From Acinetobacter terrestris (GTDB lineage Bacteria; Pseudomonadota; Gammaproteobacteria; Pseudomonadales; Moraxellaceae), in the NCBI RefSeq assembly GCF_004331155.1, contig NZ_SJNZ01000017.1:1-64000 (forward strand): a stretch of 64,000 nucleotides of DNA. Direction: 5' to 3'. A program made the position numbers and the translations under genes. Of the stretch, positions 30,257-38,561 are shown piece after piece. Each line of letters opens with the position of its first letter. The first letter of the stretch is position 1. Below the pieces are notes generated by a model. It saw nothing but the letters and a program-made list of their open reading frames with translations, was not told where the DNA came from and did no database searches.

Positions 30257-30922
30257 ATGCAACAAATGTGGACAGAGATTGATGCTTACATCGATTCACA
30301 TTTAATTCCAGAAGACCCTATTCTTCTACAGACATTAAAAAATACTGAAGAAAGAGGTTTTCCAGATCACCTTGCAGTAGCTCCCAATCAGGGCATGCTA
30401 TTGCAAATGCTCATTCAGATGAATAAGTGTAAGCGTGTGCTGGAATTGGGTACTTTTGCCGCCTATAGCACCATGTGGCTGGCACGTGCGCTTCCTGAAG
30501 ATGGTTATATTTTAACGATTGAAGGTCGTGACACACACGCAGCATTGGGTCAAGAAAATATCGACAAGGCCAAGTTGCCGCAAACCATTGACCTGAAAGT
30601 TGGACGTGCAGCGGATGTATTAAAAGCATTGCCTGCTGATTTCGAAGCTTTCGATTTTATCTTTATTGATGCCGATAAACAGAGTTACCCTGAATATCTA
30701 GAATTAAGCTTGGACTTATCTCATTCAGGAACCATTATTGTGCTCGATAATGTGATTCGTGGAGGCGAAATCATCAATCCTGAAAATCATAAACCGAGCA
30801 TTGAAGGGATCCGAGAAATGTTTGTCGCTTTACAGAACCATCCTCGTATCTTGTCGTGTACAGCGTTACAAACTGTAGGCAGCAAGGGTCATGATGGCTT
30901 TGCATTGGCCATAGTGAAATAA
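30257..30922 (+). CDS. SAM-dependent O-methyltransferase, family 3 (caffeoyl-CoA/catechol type)
   Basis: The 221-residue protein has the family 3 methyltransferase layout. VLELGTFAAYSTMWLARAL is motif I (about residues 60-78), LTIEGRD follows motif II, FDFIFIDADKQSYPEY is the metal-binding motif IV, and IIVLDNVIRGGEI follows. Metal-dependent methylation of a catechol or similar hydroxyl is inferred from the family. A longer frame starts at 30200. ATG 30257 was chosen because AAGGTGA lies eight bases upstream and the extra residues are not family-like. Confidence 0.85.
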   Translation: MQQMWTEIDAYIDSHLIPEDPILLQTLKNTEERGFPDHLAVAPNQGMLLQMLIQMNKCKRVLELGTFAAYSTMWLARALPEDGYILTIEGRDTHAALGQENIDKAKLPQTIDLKVGRAADVLKALPADFEAFDFIFIDADKQSYPEYLELSLDLSHSGTIIVLDNVIRGGEIINPENHKPSIEGIREMFVALQNHPRILSCTALQTVGSKGHDGFALAIVK

Positions 30923-30937
30923 TTTGACACAAAGATC

Positions 30938-30962
30938 AAAAAACAATCGCACTGTTTTTTTA
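30938..30962 (+). terminator. Intrinsic terminator of the O-methyltransferase gene
   Basis: AAAAAACA pairs with TGTTTTTT around ATCGCAC. A second hairpin (ATAGTTATCC/GGATAACTAT, 30996-31026) follows in this convergent intergenic region and may serve both genes. Confidence 0.6.
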
Positions 30963-31065
30963 TTTGTTTATTAGCAATTTACACACACTGTCCATATAGT
31001 TATCCACAAGTTATGCGGATAACTATGACTATTTTTCAATCAACTACTCTATGCCAAGCTTGTGC

Positions 31066-31908
31066 TTATTTGACCACCAACAACGGTACCGTTGAATTTC
31101 GGAAAATAGTCGTTGCAACACTGCCTAAAAAGAACTGGTGAATTTTACTGTGACTAAATGCACCCAGTACAATCAGTTGTATCCCATGTTCACTCTGATA
31201 TTCAAGTATATTTTCAGAAACATCTCCATACCGATATTCCATCACCACATCGAGTCCTGCTTCGCGTAAATATTGTGCAGGTTCATTCAATATTTCTGGA
31301 TGATCCCCCACATAAAGCACATGGCACTGCAAAAGTCTTAATAAATCACTTTGTGCAATTCGTTTCATCAAGTTAACGCAGGTTGGCGAATATTCATAAG
31401 CAAAAATAAATCGTGTCGGTGGCTTAAAATTTTCGCCCACGGTCATAATGGTACAGTTAGCGCCACGAATAAAGTTTTCAACATTACTGCCGATGGGTTT
31501 ATTCCGTTCTGCAGAACGCTCCCCGACTCGACCAATAATGGTAATGTCGTCATCTCTAAGCACATTAAAACTTTGTTCTAAAAAATCGCCTTTTTCTTGT
31601 AGATGCGATGCAGTTAAACCGTACTTTTGCTGAATCATTTCACTAATATGATTGAGCAAGTTATTGCTATAATTGAGTGCCAGTTCACTTTGTTTTTGTT
31701 CAAGTTCAGCCAGTTCTTTGAGTAACATTGCATTACTTTCAAAACCAATTACCCCACTTATTTCCCCTAAGTGATAACTGGCAGGGTAATAATCTAAAAC
31801 CTGTAATAACACCAATTCACGTTGTGTCTGCTTTGCAACCCATGCGGCAGCTTCTGCAACTGCATTCACACACGGAGAAGAATCAATACAAGCGATTACA
31901 CGTTTCAT
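31066..31908 (-). CDS. Tandem UspA-domain universal stress protein
   Basis: This 280-residue cytoplasmic protein contains two universal stress domains. The first starts MKRVIACIDSSPCVNAVAEA and the second begins near residue 165 (TRFIFAYEYSPTCVN). The second ends with LIVLGAFSHSKIHQFFLGSVATTIFRNSTVPLLVV, close to the ATP-binding G-x2-G-x9-G(S/T) pattern, though the glycine spacing is altered. The role is stress survival by family, with no specific ligand evident. The start ATG at 31908 has GAGG five bases upstream. The gene stands alone. Confidence 0.88.
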   Translation of the reverse strand: MKRVIACIDSSPCVNAVAEAAAWVAKQTQRELVLLQVLDYYPASYHLGEISGVIGFESNAMLLKELAELEQKQSELALNYSNNLLNHISEMIQQKYGLTASHLQEKGDFLEQSFNVLRDDDITIIGRVGERSAERNKPIGSNVENFIRGANCTIMTVGENFKPPTRFIFAYEYSPTCVNLMKRIAQSDLLRLLQCHVLYVGDHPEILNEPAQYLREAGLDVVMEYRYGDVSENILEYQSEHGIQLIVLGAFSHSKIHQFFLGSVATTIFRNSTVPLLVVK

Positions 31909-32041
31909 TTTCGCCTCGCTTTTCGCCTTTGAAGGCTTTAAGTCTATTTGTTATTTTTAACTTAGCATATCTATTCCAGACTATGCATGCTTTTATGTAA
32001 TTAAACTTACTTGGCAATTCATCCTAATTTTATTGAACTTT

Positions 32042-32659
32042 TTAATCGCGATAACGGATAAATTTCGCAGGATTGCCCACAACGATAGCCGCTTTTTCAA
32101 CATTTTTTGTGACCATGCTATTCATTCCAACCACGGCATGCGATCCAATACTTATACCATCCTTTACGCCTACATGTGCGCCCAACCAGACATCCTGACC
32201 AATCTCGATTCCCTTCGAACGCACAGGTTGCTGGTAAATTGGCTGCTCTAGCTCCATGCCATGGTCAAAGGCATACAAATGACAATATGCAGCGATACGG
32301 ACCTGATCATGCAGCTTGATCCCCATACGTCCACCATCCAGAATGCAATGATGGTTAATCGCAACTTCATTGCCAATTTCCAAGGGTCCATGCAAGGTAC
32401 AATCTGCTGCAATAAAGGTATTATCGCCAATCACAATTTTCCGGCCCGGCTCGGCAAAAATATGCGCCAGCGGTGAAATAAAACAGTTTTCACCAATCTC
32501 GACCGTTTCCATTTGCATTAAATAAGCTTGATATTCTTTTTGCCATGCTTCAGCCCAAGCCCGGTTTTTCGGTTTTAATGACCAATATAACCACGGCATA
32601 TAGTTCAGACGATGCTTGTGCTGTTCACGATATTTTAACAGTGGATCTTGTTCAGTCAT
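32042..32659 (-). CDS. Hexapeptide-repeat acyltransferase
   Basis: The 205 residues contain a helical N-terminal segment (to about 48) and then a left-handed beta-helix of isoleucine/valine-led hexapeptides (VEIGENCFISPLAHIFAEPG to AIVVGNPAKFIRY). The C-terminal VVGNPAKFI signature is typical of galactoside/maltose-type O-acetyltransferases. The acceptor is unknown. It overlaps the yigZ-like gene by eight bases, so the two are cotranscribed. Confidence 0.85.
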   Translation of the reverse strand: MTEQDPLLKYREQHKHRLNYMPWLYWSLKPKNRAWAEAWQKEYQAYLMQMETVEIGENCFISPLAHIFAEPGRKIVIGDNTFIAADCTLHGPLEIGNEVAINHHCILDGGRMGIKLHDQVRIAAYCHLYAFDHGMELEQPIYQQPVRSKGIEIGQDVWLGAHVGVKDGISIGSHAVVGMNSMVTKNVEKAAIVVGNPAKFIRYRD

Positions 32660-33251
32660 TCTGTGGTTCTTCTACAATTTTGAGTTGTTCACGACCGCGA
32701 GTCACATCCTGAATTTTCAAGGACAAGGGTTCTATTTGATGAATTTGCAGTAAAGCTTCGACTTGTACGCCGGTCGCGGTATAGTCTTGTTTAAATTCGA
32801 TTTGCTGCTGATTGAGTTCATATTGAAAGATTGACCATTCATTAAACTGGCAGGCAAAATTGACTTTTTTCTTTTCAATCAGTTCAATTTTTTCAGCCAG
32901 TAATAGACCTTGTCCCGCGCAGCCACCATAAGCGCGAACCAGCCCACCTGTTCCGAGTTTAATTCCACCATACCAGCGATTCACCAACACCAGAATATTG
33001 GTCAACTCATTGCCTTCAATGGTTGCCAGAATCGGTCTCCCCGCAGTTCCAGAGGGTTCACCATCATCATTAAACCGGACATTATGTCCAATTTTCCATG
33101 CCCAACATTGATGCGTTGTGGTGAGATCTTTATGGGTTTCCAAAAAATCCTTGACCGCCTGTTCATTTCCCACTGGCACTGCAATGGCTTGAAAGCGACT
33201 TTTCTTGATGTCTTCTTCGAAACTAACTTGTGAGGCAATCGTAAATGGCAT
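32652..33251 (-). CDS. yigZ: YigZ/IMPACT family protein
   Basis: The 199-residue protein has the UPF0029/Impact N-terminal domain with FEEDIKKSRFQAIAVPV, HQCWAWKIG, NDDGEPSGTAGRPIL and the glycine-rich NRWYGGIKLGTGGLVRAYG (about residues 92-110). A C-terminal DUF1949 domain follows. The bacterial role is uncertain. The eukaryotic relative IMPACT regulates translation stress signalling. It is the first gene of a two-gene unit with the acyltransferase. Confidence 0.9.
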   Translation of the reverse strand: MPFTIASQVSFEEDIKKSRFQAIAVPVGNEQAVKDFLETHKDLTTTHQCWAWKIGHNVRFNDDGEPSGTAGRPILATIEGNELTNILVLVNRWYGGIKLGTGGLVRAYGGCAGQGLLLAEKIELIEKKKVNFACQFNEWSIFQYELNQQQIEFKQDYTATGVQVEALLQIHQIEPLSLKIQDVTRGREQLKIVEEPQND

Positions 33252-33325
33252 AAATCTGACAATAAAAAAAGCACTGTAAAATTATAACGTGTTTTCAAAC
33301 CTCTGTAGCTAACTTAGATCAGCAT

Positions 33326-33382
33326 TTAAAGTTCAACCTCATACTCTGGCAATAATCTATGCGCTAAGTTCCAGTCTAAGTG
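33326..33382 (-). pseudogene. Possible LysR-type regulator C-terminal remnant
   Basis: A minus-strand frame reads HLDWNLAHRLLPEYEVEL and then stops. RLLPEYEVE resembles the LysR effector-domain motif (GRLVRLLPEYEVE). Stops flank it on both sides. Support is weak on its own, but the adjacent dehydrogenase remnant is compatible with a decayed LysR-SDR pair. Confidence 0.25.
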
Positions 33383-33497
33383 TCATATATCGCTTAGCAA
33401 AACCTGTAGAAATAAAGCGTCAATCTGATCGCTTTATGATGGAGTGAAATAACTATGGTTCATGGTGCAACTTGGACTTTGTTTGAAAAGTGATGAG

Positions 33498-33600
33498 TTA
33501 AACTATAGAAATGGCTCCTCCATCGACAACAAATTCTGATCCGATAATAGCGGACGTATATAAGGAAATCAGGACAAGAATTGTTAGCCAACTCTTTAGA
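33498..33600 (-). pseudogene. Short-chain dehydrogenase (SDR) C-terminal remnant
   Basis: On the minus strand the frame reads YTSAIIGSEFVVDGGA, then ISIV and a stop. This is the highly conserved C-terminal SDR motif (S-x-x-x-T/I-G-x-x-x-x-V-D-G-G). Upstream in another frame SKELANNS and DFLIYVR match the preceding SDR segment (E-E-I-A-N-x-V-L-F-L), so a frameshift separates the pieces. No intact gene remains. Confidence 0.6.
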
Positions 33601-34258
33601 AAATTATGTGTATAGGGGATAAAAATTTAAATCCTGCTATATTCTTGGGATTAAAAAATAGATTTTTTAACATTAAAATCTAAGACTTACTTTAATAAAT
33701 GCGAATCATCATGTTCTATATTTTTAGTTTAGATCCTCTGTTCACACAGATGTGCCATTATTTTAAATAGAGTCTGCTAAAAGAATAATTTCTAATTTTT
33801 TATAAACTTAGACCTTCATACATAAGAAATTAAATCATTTAAGCTTTTATTAGCATTTATTAATACAATTAAACATCCATACAAAATAATAGATCTTTCT
33901 CTTAACCTCCTTAATGTTTCCATTAGTTAAAATAATTTAATATTTGTTGATTTGTGTAATAAATTGAAGCCAAGTTTACACACCTATAACACAGTTTATT
34001 ATGTGATATTTAACACATTATAATAATTTTATTGCGTTTTAAATCTCATAAAATTCCTTATTACAATTAAGGAATTAAAAAATTAATTCTTTTAAATTCA
34101 TTTAATTATAATTTTGAAGTTTTTAATTAATGATTTATCAAAAATTTAAAACGCTTTAAAAGTGATTTTTTCACGATTCTCAATTTTTAATTTTAATGTT
34201 ATTTAAATTTGGTTAATTTCCAGAAATAAATACATTATAAAAAGGTGGGAGAGTCGAT

Positions 34259-37200
34259 ATGGCTACGATTAAAATACTATCCGCGGAAAATGGAGAAGTC
34301 CTTCAGAATATTGATAATAATATTGTGAAACTAACACAAAATTCAGTCATTCAGGTAAATGCAGATATTGATGAAGTGGTGACTATTACTCGTCAAGGAA
34401 ATTCTGCAGTTATTCAGCTCAAAAATGGCGAAAGCATCATTATTGAAAACTATTTCGACTATCCGGTAGATGCCAATCGAATTGTTTTTGAGAATGAAGG
34501 AAAATTATATTGGGCAGAGTTTACTGATCAAAATGGCGAAATGCTGGACACTATCCTTTATCATCCCCTCACAGAAGGTACTGTCGAAAGCACAAATATG
34601 GCTGCCGGAATTTTACCTTGGCTGGGTGGCGCTCTAGCGATTGGGGCTATTGCCGCTGCTGCAGGTTCAGGAGGTTCTTCTGGTGGTGATTCTGATTCCG
34701 GAAGTCGAGACAATACCCCGCCTAAATTAACCGGCATCATTGTTAATGAAAATGGTCAGCTTGAATTAAGCTTTAATGAGAATGTAAATGGTTCAAATCC
34801 ACGTCCTGAGGATTTTACTGTAATCGTGGATGGCGAAGAAATTCCAGTCACCAATATCATCGTAGAAGGCGATAAGATTACATTGGTCACTGAGCCAGCA
34901 ATTCAGGATGGCCAAGACGTTACTGTTGATTATCAAGATAGTACGCCAAACAATGATCAAGGTATCAAAGACTCGGAAGGTAATGTATTAGACGGTCTCG
35001 ATTCTGATGCAGTGGGAGGAGTAAAAAACCCAGACACTACCGCCCCTACACTACTGAGTGCCGAAGTCAATGAGAACGGCAACATTGAGCTGAGCTTTAA
35101 TGAAGATGTATCTTCCTCTAATCCATTAAATGATGATTTTACCGTGACTGTGGATGGTACAGCAGTTCCGGTGATAGACCTTCTTATCAATGGCAGCATC
35201 ATTACCCTGATTACCGATCCTGAAATTACTCAAGGTCAAGTGGTTGAAGTGAGCTATAGCGACAGCACACCGGGAAATGCACAAGGAATTCAGGATTCGG
35301 ACGGCAACGTGCTGGAAGGATTTGATGCAGTCGATGTGGGCGGTGTTGAAAATAATTCGGAACAGCAAACTCCAGATGTAGATTCACCGGTACTCATCGA
35401 TGCAGAAGTGAATGAAAACGGCAATATTGAACTCAGCTTTAATGAAGATGTATCTTCCTCTAATCCATTAAACGATGATTTCACCGTGACTGTGGACGGT
35501 GCAGCCGTTCCGGTGATAGACCTTCTTATCAATGGCAGTATCATCACTCTGATCACCGATCCTGAAATTACTCAAGGTCAAGTGGTGGAAGTGAGCTATA
35601 GCGACAGCACGCCGGGAAATACACAAGGGATCCAGGATTCGGACGGCAATGTGCTGGAAGGATTTGATGCAGTCGATCTGGGCGGTGTCGAAAATAACTC
35701 GGAACAGCAAAATCCAGATGTGGATGCACCGGTACTCATCGATGCCGAAGTAAATGAAAATGGCAATATTGAACTCAGTTTTAATGAAGATGTATCTTCC
35801 TCAAATCCATTAAACGATGATTTCACTGTGACTGTGGATGGGACAGCAGTTCCGGTGATAGACCTTGTTATCAATGGCAGCATCATTACCCTGATCACCG
35901 ACCCTGAAATTACCCAAGGTCAAGTGGTTGAAGTGAGCTATAGCGACAGCACGCCGGGAAATACACAGGGGATTCAGGATTCGGACGGCAATGATGCAGC
36001 AGGCTTTAGCACAGCTGATCTGCCGAATGGGGTCGTGAATAATTCTGATCAGCCAACCCCGGATACTGTGGGCCCGACACTGCTAGCAGCCGAAGTCAAT
36101 GAAAACGGCAACATTGAACTCAGTTTTAATGAAGCCTTGGATGCAGACAATCTGCCACCTGCAGCGAGCCTTGTGGTTACTGTCGGCATAGCACCTGATC
36201 AGACTGTGGTCAATGTGACTGGTATAAGTGCAGATGGAAATACCCTAACTCTGATCACGGATCCGCTGATTAGCGCAGGCCAGAGCATTAATGTGGTCTA
36301 TACCGATCCAAGCGCTGGAAATGATCTCGACGCCATTCAGGATACTGCCGGTAATGATGCAGCAGGCTTTAATACAGCTGACTTACCGAATGGTGTAGTG
36401 AATAATGTGGAACTACCACTGAGTTTAGCCAATGATGAGATTTCTGCCTTACTCGTTAATAAGACTATTAATACAGCTACACCACTTGCGACAATAGACG
36501 AACAAGATTTGATTAGTGTTCTTCCTGGAGATTCAAGAATAGCAGTAATGAATTTCACTATTGATAGTGGTACAGAAGATGTTGTGATTATTGTACAGCA
36601 AGATAATTTAGTGGACTTAGCCGGCGCTTTCACTTTTGTAGTGCGAAATACAAGGACTGGTGAAGAATTTCAGGTGGCAGCCGCAGATACAAGTCAAGGA
36701 GGATTAATTGCTGGTGCACTAGGATTAGAATTATTAGGTGGAGTTGCAGATGCTCAAGGGCTGAGATTAGATATTAGTGACTTGCCTGCGGGTAATTATG
36801 AAGTTTCTATCTATGGTGACTCTTCACAGTTAGCAGATATTTTAGCTACTGTAGATTTAGCGAGCTTAGGTGATAACACTGTCAATGATCTGGTATCAGA
36901 TACCGTATTAGGTTTACTGGAAACAGCTTTAACAGGCCCAGATGCTGATCCTCGTGGACTATTAGAGCAATTGACACTCAGCCAGTTGTTAAGTTTAACC
37001 ACTGATGTACCAGCATTAGGCACCTTAACGGGAGCTATTGATACGATCCTGTCACTTGCCCTAGATAATGTATTGGTTCGTCCAATATTAGGCGATGTAT
37101 ATAACACACCTCTAAGTGAATTACTCGCAGGAAATTCAGGAGGTGCACTAGGATTCCTATTGACTACACTCGGTCTAGGTTCAGCTCTAAATAGCTTGGT

Positions 37201-38218
37201 AAATGGAATTCTAGATGGTGTAGATGGTGCGGGCCAAGCATTATTCGATAATTTAGTAGAACCGTTAGTTAACGATATCTTGTCAGATACGGTACTTGAA
37301 GGCACAGGTCTGACTACTGGATTAAATAGCTTATTAGGATCAGTGAATACTTTACTCACTAATCTGAGATTAGGTAACGTTTTACCCACTGTCGATGGAT
37401 TATTAGATCTTGTGGCTCAAGAAATTTTGAGTAATCCATTAACTATATTAGGTGGAACCACCGCCGAAGTATATGTTGTGAATGGAGAAACGTACCGTGC
37501 AACAGGAAATATTCAGGAAACTTCAGTCGATGGTACTCAAGCTGATAACTGGGGTGATGGAGTATTAACTGCAGTTAAGGGCGTGCCAGTAACTTTCGAT
37601 TCAACTGATGCAGATGGTAAGTTCACTCTTATTCAGGGAACCTATGGAGTCCTTAAACTCTATGATGATGGTAGCTTTATTTATAATTCGAATAGTTTAA
37701 ATGGACAAGGATCTCCGATCAGTGAGGTATTTAGCTATACAGTAACGCGTAATGCTGGACAGGCGAATGAGGAAACGGCTTCAGCAGATTTGACGATCAA
37801 TATTGATCCTGTAAATCAGATCATTAACTATGCCGATGACTCCGCAGATAACCTGTTACAAGGCGGTGCAGGCAATGATATTCTGACAGGTGGTGCTGGA
37901 GCAGATACGGCAATCTACTATTTACTGAATAATACTGATGCCACTGGCGGCAATGACACAGATATCTGGACTGACTTCAATGCTGCTGAAGGTGACATAA
38001 TTGATGTTTCGGCTTTGCTGAGTGATCAGACTGTAAATGCATCGAATCTTGGAAATTATATAACACTCGAACAGCGTGGAGACGATACGGTAGTAAAAAT
38101 CGATCGTGATGGTTTGGTAACAGACCCAAGCTATGCGCCAACAGAGCTGATTATTTTGCAAAATACAACCAGTACAAGTTTAGTTCTTGATGATTTAATT
38201 AAATATAATCAAATTTAA
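34259..38218 (+). CDS. Bap-like RTX adhesin secreted by type I system
   Basis: This 1319-residue surface protein begins with a BapA-prefix-like domain (residues 1-125: IQLKNGESIIIENYF, GKLYWAEFTDQNGE, then ILPWLGGALAIGAIAAAAGS). There is no Sec signal. Five Ig/SwmB-like repeats of about 114 residues follow (151-720). Next comes a domain typical of Acinetobacter Bap C-termini (about 725-860), a long leucine-rich region (860-1065), a VCBS-like domain (about 1080-1180) and one RTX calcium motif (GGAGNDILTGGAGADT near 1201). The type I secretion C-terminal target region (FNAAEGDIIDVSALL) ends the chain. Biofilm or surface adhesion is inferred. The secretion genes face it from 38562-43428. It is far shorter than the Bap of A. 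baumannii. Confidence 0.88.
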   Translation: MATIKILSAENGEVLQNIDNNIVKLTQNSVIQVNADIDEVVTITRQGNSAVIQLKNGESIIIENYFDYPVDANRIVFENEGKLYWAEFTDQNGEMLDTILYHPLTEGTVESTNMAAGILPWLGGALAIGAIAAAAGSGGSSGGDSDSGSRDNTPPKLTGIIVNENGQLELSFNENVNGSNPRPEDFTVIVDGEEIPVTNIIVEGDKITLVTEPAIQDGQDVTVDYQDSTPNNDQGIKDSEGNVLDGLDSDAVGGVKNPDTTAPTLLSAEVNENGNIELSFNEDVSSSNPLNDDFTVTVDGTAVPVIDLLINGSIITLITDPEITQGQVVEVSYSDSTPGNAQGIQDSDGNVLEGFDAVDVGGVENNSEQQTPDVDSPVLIDAEVNENGNIELSFNEDVSSSNPLNDDFTVTVDGAAVPVIDLLINGSIITLITDPEITQGQVVEVSYSDSTPGNTQGIQDSDGNVLEGFDAVDLGGVENNSEQQNPDVDAPVLIDAEVNENGNIELSFNEDVSSSNPLNDDFTVTVDGTAVPVIDLVINGSIITLITDPEITQGQVVEVSYSDSTPGNTQGIQDSDGNDAAGFSTADLPNGVVNNSDQPTPDTVGPTLLAAEVNENGNIELSFNEALDADNLPPAASLVVTVGIAPDQTVVNVTGISADGNTLTLITDPLISAGQSINVVYTDPSAGNDLDAIQDTAGNDAAGFNTADLPNGVVNNVELPLSLANDEISALLVNKTINTATPLATIDEQDLISVLPGDSRIAVMNFTIDSGTEDVVIIVQQDNLVDLAGAFTFVVRNTRTGEEFQVAAADTSQGGLIAGALGLELLGGVADAQGLRLDISDLPAGNYEVSIYGDSSQLADILATVDLASLGDNTVNDLVSDTVLGLLETALTGPDADPRGLLEQLTLSQLLSLTTDVPALGTLTGAIDTILSLALDNVLVRPILGDVYNTPLSELLAGNSGGALGFLLTTLGLGSALNSLVNGILDGVDGAGQALFDNLVEPLVNDILSDTVLEGTGLTTGLNSLLGSVNTLLTNLRLGNVLPTVDGLLDLVAQEILSNPLTILGGTTAEVYVVNGETYRATGNIQETSVDGTQADNWGDGVLTAVKGVPVTFDSTDADGKFTLIQGTYGVLKLYDDGSFIYNSNSLNGQGSPISEVFSYTVTRNAGQANEETASADLTINIDPVNQIINYADDSADNLLQGGAGNDILTGGAGADTAIYYLLNNTDATGGNDTDIWTDFNAAEGDIIDVSALLSDQTVNASNLGNYITLEQRGDDTVVKIDRDGLVTDPSYAPTELIILQNTTSTSLVLDDLIKYNQI
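35033..36061 (+). repeat. Three near-identical 342-345 bp tandem repeats in the adhesin gene
   Basis: The units start at 35033, 35375 and 35717 (each opening with GAT/GAC codons of DTTAPT, DVDSPV and DVDAPV). They are almost identical in DNA. Flanking units at 34709 and 36062 are related but diverged. The last part of the third unit changes to the type of linker found in the next unit (NDAAGFSTADLPNGVVNN). Confidence 0.9.
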
Positions 38219-38277
38219 TTAGCCAGATAAGAAAAAGTTTTTCGAAATCTTTTCTTGGAAAATCCAATACTAAAGAT

Positions 38278-38308
38278 AAAAAAATCCCGCTTCGGCGGGA
38301 TTTTTTTA
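38278..38308 (+). terminator. Intrinsic terminator of the adhesin gene
   Basis: The hairpin AAATCCCGC/GCGGGATTT with a TTCG-type loop is followed by seven T. Confidence 0.92.
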
Positions 38309-38507
38309 TCTTAGGCAAATATTTACAGCGTCAAAAACCAAGTCGATGCAATCACTACTATAATAATCATTATCAGTAAAACTTTGATGATCTTCGTTTG
38401 CTGTTCAAGTGGAAGTCAGCTTTGGCCAAGGTATTTGTAAGCAAAATCCTTTCTCAGATTCCAAGCCAGATTAATTTCTGTTGCACTTCATCTACGAATC
38501 TAGGCAA

Positions 38508-38540
38508 TAAAAAAACCTCCTGTAAAAAGGAGGTTTTTAA
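38508..38540 (-). terminator. Intrinsic terminator of the type I secretion operon
   Basis: The arms AAACCTCC and GGAGGTTT are followed on the minus strand by seven T, 22 bases after the membrane fusion gene. Confidence 0.85.
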
Positions 38541-38561
38541 ATTAAAATTCTTAAATTTTAA

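Larger units (their letters stand above)
33252..34258. other. One-kilobase region before the adhesin gene, with gene remnants
   Basis: No intact gene is present. The left third holds minus-strand remnants (33326-33600). The right two thirds (33610-34250) are extremely AT-rich and form the upstream region of the adhesin gene, which has a good ribosome binding site (AAGGTGGGAG at 34241-34250). No specific operator can be named. Confidence 0.55.
38219..38561. other. Convergent intergenic region between adhesin and secretion operon
   Basis: This 343-base spacer holds two terminators (38278-38308 and 38508-38540). A minus-strand frame of 30 codons between them (38323-38415) reads as a short hydrophobic peptide without a clear start codon. 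Otherwise I see nothing. Confidence 0.5.

Noticed and set aside
30996-31026. DnaA-box-like TTATCCACA inside an inverted repeat
   Set aside because: A single box in a convergent spacer with no further boxes, AT-rich unwinding region or dnaA gene. The hairpin is better read as a terminator, so no origin is claimed.
36811-37389. 192-codon minus-strand open frame inside the adhesin gene
   Set aside because: Low-complexity Ser/Pro/Asn sequence produced by reading repetitive adhesin codons backwards; no start signal.
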